Assembly: GCA_945861575.1 (NCBI GenBank)
Contig: CAMAVD010000008.1
Location: forward strand, 1-49,555
DNA from: Akkermansia muciniphila
GTDB taxonomy: Bacteria > Verrucomicrobiota > Verrucomicrobiia > Limisphaerales > UBA11320
Direction of reading: 5' to 3'
Length of the DNA: 49,555 nt
A model generated the notes under the pieces. It was given only the letters and a program-made list of their open reading frames with translations. It was not told the origin of the DNA and ran no database searches. Of the stretch, positions 7,879 to 16,755 are shown piece by piece. Each line of letters starts with the position of its first letter. The stretch's first letter is position 1. The translations under genes and the position numbers were made by a program.

Positions 7879-10800
7879 ATGTCTTTTCAAACCAGATTTT
7901 GGTCCCTAGTGAGCCTTGTTTGTTTCTTGGGTGCGCTCGTGTTCATCTACCTAGGGAGGGAGCGCGAGCGAGCAAGGCCGACGCCCCTGCCGTCCACCGC
8001 GCCAGCACCCGCTTCTGTCGCGATTCCACCTGTGCCCCTTCTCTCTGCGAGCGTTTTCCAGGGGATCCGATACACAGCCCCGAATTCGTACCCTGAAGCC
8101 TCCGATTCGGCCTACCCGCACCGACTTAGGAACACCCCCGATTCCATCGAGCAATTGATCAGGAATGAGCGAGCGATTCTCCTCGTTAATGCGTCGGTGG
8201 ATATGGGGCGTGACGTTTCACTGGCAGTGCCAGCGGCGTTGCAGGCGTCCGGGGACATCTCCAGTTATGTGGTTCAAGCGCGCGGAAAGGTCAGCGATTC
8301 TTTCAGGAAGGTGCTGGAGGGCGCGGGCGCACGGATCGTCAGTTATGTCCCCAACAACGCTTATCTGGTGCGCGTATCCCCTCCTGCCATGGCATCGATT
8401 GCCGCGTCGCCCTTGGTACAGAGCGTTCTGCCCTGGATTCCCTACTTCAAGTTGTCTCCAGCCTTGCTAGGCCAAACCCTGGATCGTGCGGCGCTTCCTG
8501 GGGATGTTACGATCAACACGGTGCTCTTCCCAGGTGAAGCCACTGAGGCGTTGGATCAAATTGCGTCCATGGGATTTCAAGTGCTGGGAAGAAGCCGCTC
8601 GCCATTTGGTGACCAAGTTCAGGTGCGAACACGGAGAGAGGCTTTGGCTTCTCTGGCGCAGCTCGATGGCGTTCAGTGGATGGAGGCTTCCATGCCGCGA
8701 GCCCTCATGAATGACCTAACTGGGGTGATTCTTGGAACAAGCACCAACTACGGGAAAGCAAGTGAAGTGCAGTACCTTGGCCTGACAGGCGAGGGAGTAA
8801 GGGTGAACGTGACGGATACCGGGGTGCAACCGATCGACAGCGGGGCCCTCGCTGTCGAGTACATCGATGAAATCAGCAAGGCAGATGTAGATGGTCATGG
8901 CACGCATGTTGCAGGGATCATCGCTGCGACGGGTATCGGTTCGCCTTCGCTCTCGGGTACGAATTCTATACCGGGTTCGAGCACCAATGCGGACTTCCAT
9001 GGCAAGGCTCCCCGGGCGCGAATTATCCCTCTGCCCATCGATGCCTGTCTGGGGCCTCTATTGACCGATGTGGAGCTTCAGGAGGCGATCGCAACGAATA
9101 CGATCCATATCTCGAACAACAGTTGGGGTTACCCTGGATCACTCGATTACGATGTCAGTGCCGCCAGCTATGATGCGGCTGTGAGAGATTCCCTTCCCAG
9201 GCTTCCCGGAGAGCAGGCTGTAACCTTCGTCTTTGCTGCGGGCAATTCCGGCGACGGAAATTCCGACGGAACGGGTGGCGCGGGTGGCTCGATTAGCTCG
9301 CCCGCAACGGCCAAAAACGTCATCACGGTTGGAGCGGTCGAAAGCTTGCGCCAGATTTTAACTGGCAGCACTACGACCACCAACCAGCTGGAAACTGGGG
9401 AGGACGAAGTGGTCAATTCCTTCTTCTTCTACGAGGATACGGACAGCTCAAACCAGGTGGCCCGATACTCAAGCAGAGGGAATGTGGCGGTGGGACTTGA
9501 GGGGGCGGTCGGGCGTTTCAAGCCGGACGTAGTGGCCCCCGGTAGCTGGATTATTTCGACGAGAGCAAAGGGCTGGACCAGCCCGACCAGCTTGGTTACC
9601 AACGAGCTGATTGAAAACATCCGAGGTACCGCAGACCAGACCGTTGCTGCGAATAGCACGAATTACTACCAACTCGCCCCTATTCCCGCAGATGGCGTTT
9701 CGATGGTTGTTAGAGTCTTACCGAATGGAAGATCCGCTTCCCCGGCACCGGCCCTATTGATCGGGGAGAAAAGCGGAGCTGTCCCTCCTCCTTACGACGT
9801 TGTTGGAACGAACTTTGTTCGTTTCCCGCTCATCCCTTCGGATAACTTTCTGTTCGTGGCCGTGATCAACACGAACAGCCACCCGGTGTTCTATGATCTA
9901 CTTGGGTGTATCACGAAAGACGCTGGTCCCGGGCCCGAAGGTTATTTCCCCGCTTTAAAACTGCTCAATGACCCGCTGGCTCCTGGTTATCGCTTCGAGT
10001 CTGGGACGAGTATGGCCGCACCCGCGATCTCGGGCATGCTGGCACTGGCCGAGGAAATGTTCGTTTCCAGGCTGGGGCTCTCCGTGCCGAGTCCGGCACT
10101 CTTTAAGGCAATGCTGATCAATGGCACCCGAATGCTGAGCCGTGAGTATGATCGTTCGAGCACGGCAACGGTGAACTTCCAAGGCTGGGGTCGGCCACTC
10201 ATGCAGGACATGATCCCTGAAGTCGTAAACTACTTTCCCACCGAGCCGAGCAAGTGGCCGATCACCTACATCGATCAGGCAACCACCAATGGGCCGAACG
10301 CTCTGGCCACTGGTCAAGGGCATGTTCGCTTGGTGACACTGGATGCAAACCAGCCTGGCCTTGCTGACACGACGTTGAAGATCACGCTGGTATGGACGGA
10401 TCCTCCCGGCAATCCAGCTGTGGGTGTCAAGCTGGTCAACGATCTCGACTTGATCGTGACGAATCTCGCCACAGGGGAGATATTTCATGGCAATAGCATC
10501 CCTGCTGGGGCCCGGTTCACCTCGGCAAACACCTTGTCAACCAACGGAGTGGATGAAGGTTCAAATGATCTGGTGAACAATGTGGAGAATGTGTTCATTG
10601 CTCCACCCTTGATCGGCGGTCCGTTTGCCGTCGCGGTTCATGCGAAACGCGTTAATGTAAATGCGGTGACTGGGCACACCAATGACGTTGTTCAAGATTA
10701 TGCCTTGGTCATTTCCTTAGGGAACACCAGCGTGACGAATGCCATGAAAGTCGAGGCTGCCACAGCGCTGACAGATTACTCTTTCATCTCCACGTTCTCG

Positions 10801-13800
10801 CTGAGCAATGGGGTGTCCCTCTTGAAGCGGCGGGTTGGAGCGAATACACCACTCGGAACTTCCACAAACGGGTCGAAGCACCAGTGGAATTTCTTCACAT
10901 TCCAGCATCCTGGAGGAGATTTGCCCTATGTGGAGGTGAGGCTTGATCGTGGAGAGAATTTATCGCTCTCGCGTCTGGCTGTGGCGGATCTGGATCTCTA
11001 CGTGTCGACGGATCGACTCCTGCTTGATTTGGATCCCGTTGCTGTCGGATTTGCCGCGTCCTCCGGAGCCGTCTCCGCCAACGGAATCGCCGCAAGTTCA
11101 CGCATACGCAGTTCAGGTGAATATGTTTTGCTGACCAACACCGTCCCTGGGATTGTGTATTACATCGCGGTCAAAGCGGAAGACCAGGAGGCCGGAGAAT
11201 ACGACATCACCGCACGGGCTTTAAAGTCGATCGTAGATCCGAAGTGCCTGATTGTGATGAGTCCACAGGGCAACGTGATGATTCCTGACGGTGAAAATCG
11301 TTCGCCTGGGGTTGCTGAGTTTTCGGGCACGATGGTCGCTCCTTCCAGCCCGAGACAATTGGTGCGGAAAGTAACGGTAAGCATGGATCTGCAGCACGAG
11401 GATTACGGCGACCTCAGTGGCATACTAAGCAACGGTCGCAATCTGAAGGACCCGAGCAGAACTACGGTCACTTTGTTCGGTCACACGTTCCTTACAAACC
11501 AGCTTCCTCCCGGGCAGGTTCTGTCGCTTTTGTTCGATGATGAGCCTTACCAGAACAATTTGGCAGCTCTCCAGACAGAAGAGGGAGGTTTATTGAAATT
11601 CGGCGGCCGTCAACCGGACCGACTCGGGACGTTATCCTTACTCATACAGGACAACGCATTGCTCCACACCGGGGTCGTCGCGCGGAGCAGCGTCTGTGTT
11701 GAGTTGGACTGTCCGCCTGGCGACATCTGCCCCGATCGCTTGTGCAAGGAAGAGGGTCGACTTCACTATGCTCAGGTCGATCTCACCGATGATCGACTGG
11801 AGATCTGTATTTATACGAATACCGGACCTCTCGAGATTTACGTCAATCGTGGATCCGCTGCGCCCTCTACGAACGAGTGGGAATATTTTCAAGAGATTCC
11901 CACAGGGGGTGGATGCCTAGTGATCGACGACTTCTCGTCGCCACCTTTGCTGCCCGGGGTTTACTCGATCCTGGTTTATAATCCGGGCAATGATTGCGTG
12001 GATTTTGGATACAGTGCAACGCCCTCCGGAACCAGGTTGGAGGACCGTTTCGTTAGCTATGTCTACACCAATGGCCCGCTGCCGCTCGTGGATGACGCGC
12101 TGCTTCCTGCCGTCCTGAATGTCCCGACGAACGGATTTATTTTAGATGCCAGGGTGGGCGTTCGTCTGGATCATCCCAGGGTTTCAGACCTCAAGCTTCA
12201 TCTGGCTAGCCCCCAAGGCACGCGATGGCTGTTGGGTGAGAATCGGGGCGGATTCAGCCCCGATGGAATGGGGGCCACTTTTGGTGTGCCGGGACTGCTA
12301 GGCACTCCGGAACAGATCTTGACGAACTACTCTTGGGTCACCTTCACCGATCGGGAGGCTCTGGCTGATAACGTGTTCAAGTTCCAAGCTCCCCCATTCC
12401 GCGCAGGAGATGCCGGCCCGAATCCTGCGACGTTTGAGAGTTACTTTAACCCGCTCGTTCAGCGCGTCTACATTACCGGCGAAACCTTGGAGGGATGGAG
12501 AGTCCTCACCAACACGGTAGCTATTACGAACGATCTCACTTTTGGGAGCACGCACTCCAATGTGCTGGCGCTTTCAAACGGAAAGATCGCCGCATCGCTC
12601 CAACTCAAAGGAGAGCGCCAATATCAGCTCAGCTTTGCCCACCGGCGTGAGTCCAGCTCTCCGACCCAGCAGATTACCTTCCCTGTCGGTCCGATCCTGT
12701 CGCCGGGCTACGTTCCTGCGGATCCCCTTTCCAAGACCATCGCTCCGGCTGTTGCAGTGCCCAAGCTAAGGTTAGAGCCAGGACAAGAAGTGCGGATTAG
12801 CGTGCCGCGTACCGAGTTGGTGCAGGTCGCCTCGGGGGTTTTCGTCAACGCTAACGGTGATAACAGTGGGGTGATCTTCCGCGGTGTGCCCCGCTACGCA
12901 CTCGTGGGGCAGTGGAGCTACAGCGCCAGCCTCCTATCGACCCAGACCGCCTGGGGCACGCCCTTCTTCGTCGGAACCAATGCGGTGCTGCGCGCTCCGA
13001 CGGATCCGGGGGACTACTACCTCTGGTTAGCCATCAACGATCCCGACTACCGTGATAACAGTCTTGATTTCCCCGTGACGGCTCGCTGGAAGCCTGCACA
13101 GCTGGGTCGGTTTGAGTTCGAGTTGGCGGGCGTCCGGCAGGCCGTGTTCCCTAAGGATTATTGGCAGACGAATACCGTGCGGTTTATTGGTCGTGCGGAC
13201 TTTCAGGATCTGGTTTTCTACAACGATTGGAATACCACTACCTTGCTGGATGATGTGCGTGTCTATGAACCGATCTCGGCCGCATATTATTTGGCAGAGG
13301 AGGAGCTTCCTGAAGACGATGGTTCCTCCTTTGGGGCCTCCACGGGGCCCGATCGATTTGTCAGCTCGATTAAGGGAGAAACTGCGGGCGGAGACTGGCG
13401 TCTGCTGTTTACCGATCGGCGGGCGCTGCCGGTTCCGCCAGTGAACCAGGTGCTCTATAGCTGGTATCTCCAGTTGCTATTTGCCCCGGCTCAGCGGGCG
13501 ATCGCTTTGACCAACTGCGTAGAATTCCAGGATATCCTTAGGCGCGGCCAGGTTCGCTACTACACCTTTGATGTGCCTAGGGAAGCCACACGGATTACCA
13601 ATACCGTGGTGGGGGATGTGGAGCTGTTCTTCAACGCTACCCATTATCCGGATTTTAATACCGACCAAGTGCCTCCGACCGCTGTCCTCACTGTGGACGC
13701 GCTGGGTGGGGGAGATGTCCTTCCGGGCTCCCGCTATTATCTCGCCGTGCGAAACAGGGTTTCAGGGCTGCGTAGAAATCCTTACAGCATTCAGATCGAT

Positions 13801-14904
13801 GCCGAACTGCCCATGCTGTCTTTCACCAACGGGCTGTCGTTGACCCTGCTCAGCACCAACTTTGCTTCGATCACCACTCAGTTCGTGACCAATCGATCGT
13901 TCCAAGGGCTCGCCAGTATTCTGTCTCCGGGCACGAACATGCACTGGTATAAGTATGCTGTGGGAGCCTTCCCGTCCTTGCACGCGGTTACGTTTGAGCT
14001 GCATTCCACCAACAAGGACTTACACCTTGTTGCACGCAGGTCGCTGCCAGGGGTCGATTATCTTCCGACTCCGACTCTTTACGATTACCACAGTATCCAT
14101 GCGGATCTCACCAATGAGGTTGTGATCATCCGCGACAATTCTTTCCCAGTCCCCATCACGCCGACTCCTTGGCTGCTGGGAGTCTATAATTCGGGGACCA
14201 ATTCGGGCGGCTATACTGTTACGGCTACTCGATGGACGAATACCCCGCCTGCGCTCCAACCGCTTCCCGCGTTCACCATTGATACAAATTGGAACACCTT
14301 GACCAATGTAGTTACTGTGACGCCGACCAATGCGGTTCCCTTCCGGCTTGAGCCCGGGAAGGCCCTCAACTACTTCTATCGCTACCAAAGCGATGTCACC
14401 AATGCTGCGCTGCTGTTTGAGCTTCTCAGCATCAACGGAGACGTGGATCTGCTAGTGAGACGCGATGATCTTCCTTCGACTTTCCTCTACGATCTTAGCG
14501 ATCTACAGATGGGCACCAACACGGAGCATGTGGCGGTTTCCACCAATATCTATCTGCCTTCCTTTGGCGCTCCGACCAATTGGTTTATCAATGTGGTGAA
14601 CCATGACTCGATTACCGTCACAGGAATTCTTCGGGTAGCCTCGGCAGGTATCGGGAACGTGCTGATTGGCGGGCTTCCTTTGCAGTTGGATCCCGTCGGC
14701 ATCGCCACCGGCGGTGGGTTGATCATCCGCTGGCGCTCGCTACCGGGTCAAAAGTACGAAGTTCGTACCGCGACCAATCCTCTCGGGCCGTACGACACGG
14801 TCGTGGCCACCATCATCGCCACTTCGTCTACAGCCGAATACACCGATCCGAATCCCCCGATTCCGCCGGCGGTTCGCTATTATCGTGTGGTGCAGGTGCC
14901 TTGA
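7879..14904 (+). CDS. Giant secreted subtilisin-like (S8) serine protease
   Basis: The N-terminal hydrophobic segment (residues 7-25) is a signal peptide or anchor. A propeptide-like region of about 270 residues follows. The S8 catalytic residues are visible: Asp313 (VTDTG), His340 (DGHGTHVAG), oxyanion Asn456 (AAGNSG) and Ser711 (GTSMAAP). About 155 residues separate DVVAPG (550-555) from GTSMAAP, against a few tens in ordinary subtilases, so a domain is inserted within the catalytic fold. Downstream I see P-domain-like segments (around 1120-1220 and 1400-1480, with DLKLHLASPQGT), a possible PA-IL-lectin-like segment (about 1635-1735) and at least three PPC-like beta modules (about 1885-2260). 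The last 60 residues form a terminal module also present in the lysyl oxidase at 39.3 kb. It is probably exported to degrade protein, perhaps through the upstream secretion system. Confidence 0.88.
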   Translation: MSFQTRFWSLVSLVCFLGALVFIYLGRERERARPTPLPSTAPAPASVAIPPVPLLSASVFQGIRYTAPNSYPEASDSAYPHRLRNTPDSIEQLIRNERAILLVNASVDMGRDVSLAVPAALQASGDISSYVVQARGKVSDSFRKVLEGAGARIVSYVPNNAYLVRVSPPAMASIAASPLVQSVLPWIPYFKLSPALLGQTLDRAALPGDVTINTVLFPGEATEALDQIASMGFQVLGRSRSPFGDQVQVRTRREALASLAQLDGVQWMEASMPRALMNDLTGVILGTSTNYGKASEVQYLGLTGEGVRVNVTDTGVQPIDSGALAVEYIDEISKADVDGHGTHVAGIIAATGIGSPSLSGTNSIPGSSTNADFHGKAPRARIIPLPIDACLGPLLTDVELQEAIATNTIHISNNSWGYPGSLDYDVSAASYDAAVRDSLPRLPGEQAVTFVFAAGNSGDGNSDGTGGAGGSISSPATAKNVITVGAVESLRQILTGSTTTTNQLETGEDEVVNSFFFYEDTDSSNQVARYSSRGNVAVGLEGAVGRFKPDVVAPGSWIISTRAKGWTSPTSLVTNELIENIRGTADQTVAANSTNYYQLAPIPADGVSMVVRVLPNGRSASPAPALLIGEKSGAVPPPYDVVGTNFVRFPLIPSDNFLFVAVINTNSHPVFYDLLGCITKDAGPGPEGYFPALKLLNDPLAPGYRFESGTSMAAPAISGMLALAEEMFVSRLGLSVPSPALFKAMLINGTRMLSREYDRSSTATVNFQGWGRPLMQDMIPEVVNYFPTEPSKWPITYIDQATTNGPNALATGQGHVRLVTLDANQPGLADTTLKITLVWTDPPGNPAVGVKLVNDLDLIVTNLATGEIFHGNSIPAGARFTSANTLSTNGVDEGSNDLVNNVENVFIAPPLIGGPFAVAVHAKRVNVNAVTGHTNDVVQDYALVISLGNTSVTNAMKVEAATALTDYSFISTFSLSNGVSLLKRRVGANTPLGTSTNGSKHQWNFFTFQHPGGDLPYVEVRLDRGENLSLSRLAVADLDLYVSTDRLLLDLDPVAVGFAASSGAVSANGIAASSRIRSSGEYVLLTNTVPGIVYYIAVKAEDQEAGEYDITARALKSIVDPKCLIVMSPQGNVMIPDGENRSPGVAEFSGTMVAPSSPRQLVRKVTVSMDLQHEDYGDLSGILSNGRNLKDPSRTTVTLFGHTFLTNQLPPGQVLSLLFDDEPYQNNLAALQTEEGGLLKFGGRQPDRLGTLSLLIQDNALLHTGVVARSSVCVELDCPPGDICPDRLCKEEGRLHYAQVDLTDDRLEICIYTNTGPLEIYVNRGSAAPSTNEWEYFQEIPTGGGCLVIDDFSSPPLLPGVYSILVYNPGNDCVDFGYSATPSGTRLEDRFVSYVYTNGPLPLVDDALLPAVLNVPTNGFILDARVGVRLDHPRVSDLKLHLASPQGTRWLLGENRGGFSPDGMGATFGVPGLLGTPEQILTNYSWVTFTDREALADNVFKFQAPPFRAGDAGPNPATFESYFNPLVQRVYITGETLEGWRVLTNTVAITNDLTFGSTHSNVLALSNGKIAASLQLKGERQYQLSFAHRRESSSPTQQITFPVGPILSPGYVPADPLSKTIAPAVAVPKLRLEPGQEVRISVPRTELVQVASGVFVNANGDNSGVIFRGVPRYALVGQWSYSASLLSTQTAWGTPFFVGTNAVLRAPTDPGDYYLWLAINDPDYRDNSLDFPVTARWKPAQLGRFEFELAGVRQAVFPKDYWQTNTVRFIGRADFQDLVFYNDWNTTTLLDDVRVYEPISAAYYLAEEELPEDDGSSFGASTGPDRFVSSIKGETAGGDWRLLFTDRRALPVPPVNQVLYSWYLQLLFAPAQRAIALTNCVEFQDILRRGQVRYYTFDVPREATRITNTVVGDVELFFNATHYPDFNTDQVPPTAVLTVDALGGGDVLPGSRYYLAVRNRVSGLRRNPYSIQIDAELPMLSFTNGLSLTLLSTNFASITTQFVTNRSFQGLASILSPGTNMHWYKYAVGAFPSLHAVTFELHSTNKDLHLVARRSLPGVDYLPTPTLYDYHSIHADLTNEVVIIRDNSFPVPITPTPWLLGVYNSGTNSGGYTVTATRWTNTPPALQPLPAFTIDTNWNTLTNVVTVTPTNAVPFRLEPGKALNYFYRYQSDVTNAALLFELLSINGDVDLLVRRDDLPSTFLYDLSDLQMGTNTEHVAVSTNIYLPSFGAPTNWFINVVNHDSITVTGILRVASAGIGNVLIGGLPLQLDPVGIATGGGLIIRWRSLPGQKYEVRTATNPLGPYDTVVATIIATSSTAEYTDPNPPIPPAVRYYRVVQVP

Positions 14905-15053
14905 GAAAGGCCTAGGATCTGGGCCGGAATCAGGCGTTTCACATCCGCCTCTGCGGGCTTGGATCCCGGAGGATACCAGTGGCACTACCCAGGTCCTTAG
15001 GCACCGGGGCAGAGGATGACCTCATTCTCTTTGCTGGGGCCCTCCCAGACCCT

Positions 15054-15872
15054 TTAGAGATGCAGGTGCTGCCAGAGTGAAGCGGGGGTGGCTCGGAGAT
15101 TGATGTAGAACTCACCGAACTCGCCATACCGCGCGCTGACATCATCAAAGCGCATCTCGTAAACGATGTCTTTGATCGCATCGAGCTGATGCGCCACGAG
15201 CGTCACTCCCCACTCCCAATCGTCCAGGCCCGTGGAACCTGTGATCAGTTGGCTGATTTTGCCCGCGTACTTGCGCCCGACCCGTGCGTGGCCTCCCATC
15301 AATTGCTTTCTGGCGGAGGACTCGAGAACGTACCAGTTGTCGGCACCTTCCCGCTTTTTGTTCATCGGATAGAAGCACATGATCTCCCAATCTGGGAGCT
15401 CAGGATAGAGGCGATAATGGGAGTACTCCGCAATGCGCGTTTTTTGCTCCTCAAGCTTTTTGTTGAACTCCTCGGTGTCAGGTTTCAGACCTTCTCGTTC
15501 GAGTTGCCGACGATAGTCTTCCTCGGTCGAGGTGTATTCGCTCAGTTCGGTGACCGAGAGATAGCTGTAAACGGTTTCGAGCGTGCCTGGAGGGAAGGTC
15601 TTTTCGATGTCACGATGCAATTGTCCAAGCTTCCCTAGTTCATCGGCGAGCATCATGACCGCGATGTCTGCTTTCCCACCTACGTTGGCAAATAGGGAGA
15701 TTCGTGGATGTGAGGCGGCTGCGTTCTCTGCACACAACTTCTCGAGGCCGAGACGCGCTTTCTCCGATTCCCCAGACGAGAGGTGGGCCCAGGCGACCCG
15801 ATCAATTCGGTAGAAGAGATGCATCACATGGATGCCCTGACTCAGCTTAACAACAGGAAGTTGAGATTGCAT
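15054..15872 (-). CDS. chdC: Coproheme decarboxylase (ChdC/HemQ)
   Basis: A chlorite-dismutase-fold protein of 272 residues. ChdC converts coproheme III to heme b with hydrogen peroxide, the last step of the coproporphyrin-dependent heme route, in the cytoplasm. Family hallmarks are visible: FYPMNKKR with Tyr168 and Met170, GHARVGRKY with His195, and Gln208. Their spacing (27 residues Tyr to His, 13 His to Gln) equals that of Listeria ChdC Tyr147/His174/Gln187. Gln at the last position, instead of the distal Arg of chlorite dismutases, argues for heme synthesis over chlorite removal. ITGSTGLDDWEWGVTL is also family-typical. It is the last gene of a minus-strand run, 52 nt after the receiver-like gene, and converges with the subtilase. 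No other heme genes are in the window. Confidence 0.92.
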   Translation of the reverse strand: MQSQLPVVKLSQGIHVMHLFYRIDRVAWAHLSSGESEKARLGLEKLCAENAAASHPRISLFANVGGKADIAVMMLADELGKLGQLHRDIEKTFPPGTLETVYSYLSVTELSEYTSTEEDYRRQLEREGLKPDTEEFNKKLEEQKTRIAEYSHYRLYPELPDWEIMCFYPMNKKREGADNWYVLESSARKQLMGGHARVGRKYAGKISQLITGSTGLDDWEWGVTLVAHQLDAIKDIVYEMRFDDVSARYGEFGEFYINLRATPASLWQHLHL

Positions 15873-15924
15873 GGTATGGCGAAGGTTTGAATTGAGGGAG
15901 TTCTGGGCGCAACTGGCGTTGAGG

Positions 15925-16341
15925 TTAATCCAGCTGGAGAGCTTGTTCTAAAAACTGCTCAAGATGCGCGAGGACGACGGAGTCTTGGACAACCAATTTC
16001 GCTCCGGTCTTGCGAGCGGCTTGCTCTGTGTCGGGTGAGTCCGAAGGGATCACGGCGATCACCGGCACGTGGCTCGTGTCGGGAGTCTGGTGCAAAAGGG
16101 TTAGAGCCGCGCAAACTCCGTCGCTCCGCTCGGGAACGTCTGCAATGAGGAGGATGGGTTTGTCTCTCCGACAGGCATCGATGAGTTGGTCTGGTGCCGC
16201 AACGGTAATGACGCGGTAGCCCTTGTCCTGCATCCGGTTCACCAGCTGGCTGCCGGGGAGGAGGCGGTCAAACAAGAGGAGCGCAAGCGGTTGTCTCACG
16301 GCAGAGAGACTGGGCGAGCTGCGTGGAAAATGCAATAGCAA
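15925..16341 (-). CDS. Degenerate response-regulator receiver-like protein
   Basis: A single-domain protein of 138 residues with a CheY-like pattern. ILLIADVPERSDG carries a candidate phospho-acceptor Asp68, followed by HVPVIAVIP, as in the beta4 strand of receivers. The match is imperfect. The N-terminal acidic pair is reduced to one Asp (LLLFDRL), the conserved Thr/Ser after beta4 is not evident, and the beta5 'K-P' Lys is replaced (KLVVQDS). It may therefore be a non-phosphorylated or atypical receiver used for protein-protein interaction. It lies 54 nt downstream of queD and 52 nt upstream of chdC on the same strand, with no kinase nearby. The function is unknown. Confidence 0.55.
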   Translation of the reverse strand: MLLHFPRSSPSLSAVRQPLALLLFDRLLPGSQLVNRMQDKGYRVITVAAPDQLIDACRRDKPILLIADVPERSDGVCAALTLLHQTPDTSHVPVIAVIPSDSPDTEQAARKTGAKLVVQDSVVLAHLEQFLEQALQLD

Positions 16342-16395
16342 CCAAGGTGTCTGCTTTCACAACAGCCCAGGGTCGTGTGGAGGCGGTGTTTGCTG

Positions 16396-16755
16396 CTAGC
16401 CTCTGCAAACGCAGCGAGCCGTACAGGTTTCGGCCACGACGATTTCCTTGAGCAGGGGCAGCCCTGGTTTGAGATGGGTCCAGATCCAGGCCGCGATGTT
16501 CTCACTGGTGGGGTTTTCCAATCCAGGAACCTCATTGAGATAGTAGTGATCCAATTGGTTCCAAAGCGGTTTGAAGGCGGTGGAAATGTCTGCATAGTCC
16601 ATGACCCACCCGAGCTTGGGGTCACAGTCGCCCTCTACCACCACCTCCACTTGAAAGCTGTGCCCGTGAAGGCGATAGCATTTATGGCCCTCGGGCAGAT
16701 GTGGTAGCCGATGGGCGGCCTCAAATTGAAAGGTCTTTCGTAACTCCAGTTTCAT
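16396..16755 (-). CDS. queD: 6-carboxy-tetrahydropterin synthase QueD
   Basis: The protein has 119 residues, starting at the ATG overlapping the luxC-like stop (4-nt overlap). QueD converts dihydroneopterin triphosphate to 6-carboxy-5,6,7,8-tetrahydropterin, the second step towards preQ0 and queuosine tRNA modification. Zinc ligands are visible: His15 in FEAAHRLPH, and His30 and His32 in RLHGHSF. Catalytic Cys26 lies in HKCYRLHGH. The C-terminus with VAETCTARC resembles E. coli QueD very closely, arguing against eukaryotic-type PTPS. Length is normal for the family. An in-frame upstream extension to 16854 was rejected because it lies inside luxC and adds no family sequence. No queC, queE or queF is in the window. 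Confidence 0.93.
   Translation of the reverse strand: MKLELRKTFQFEAAHRLPHLPEGHKCYRLHGHSFQVEVVVEGDCDPKLGWVMDYADISTAFKPLWNQLDHYYLNEVPGLENPTSENIAAWIWTHLKPGLPLLKEIVVAETCTARCVCRG

Noticed and set aside
14905-15053. Terminator between the convergent subtilase and chdC genes
   Set aside because: I found no stem followed by a T-run on either strand in this 149-bp gap.
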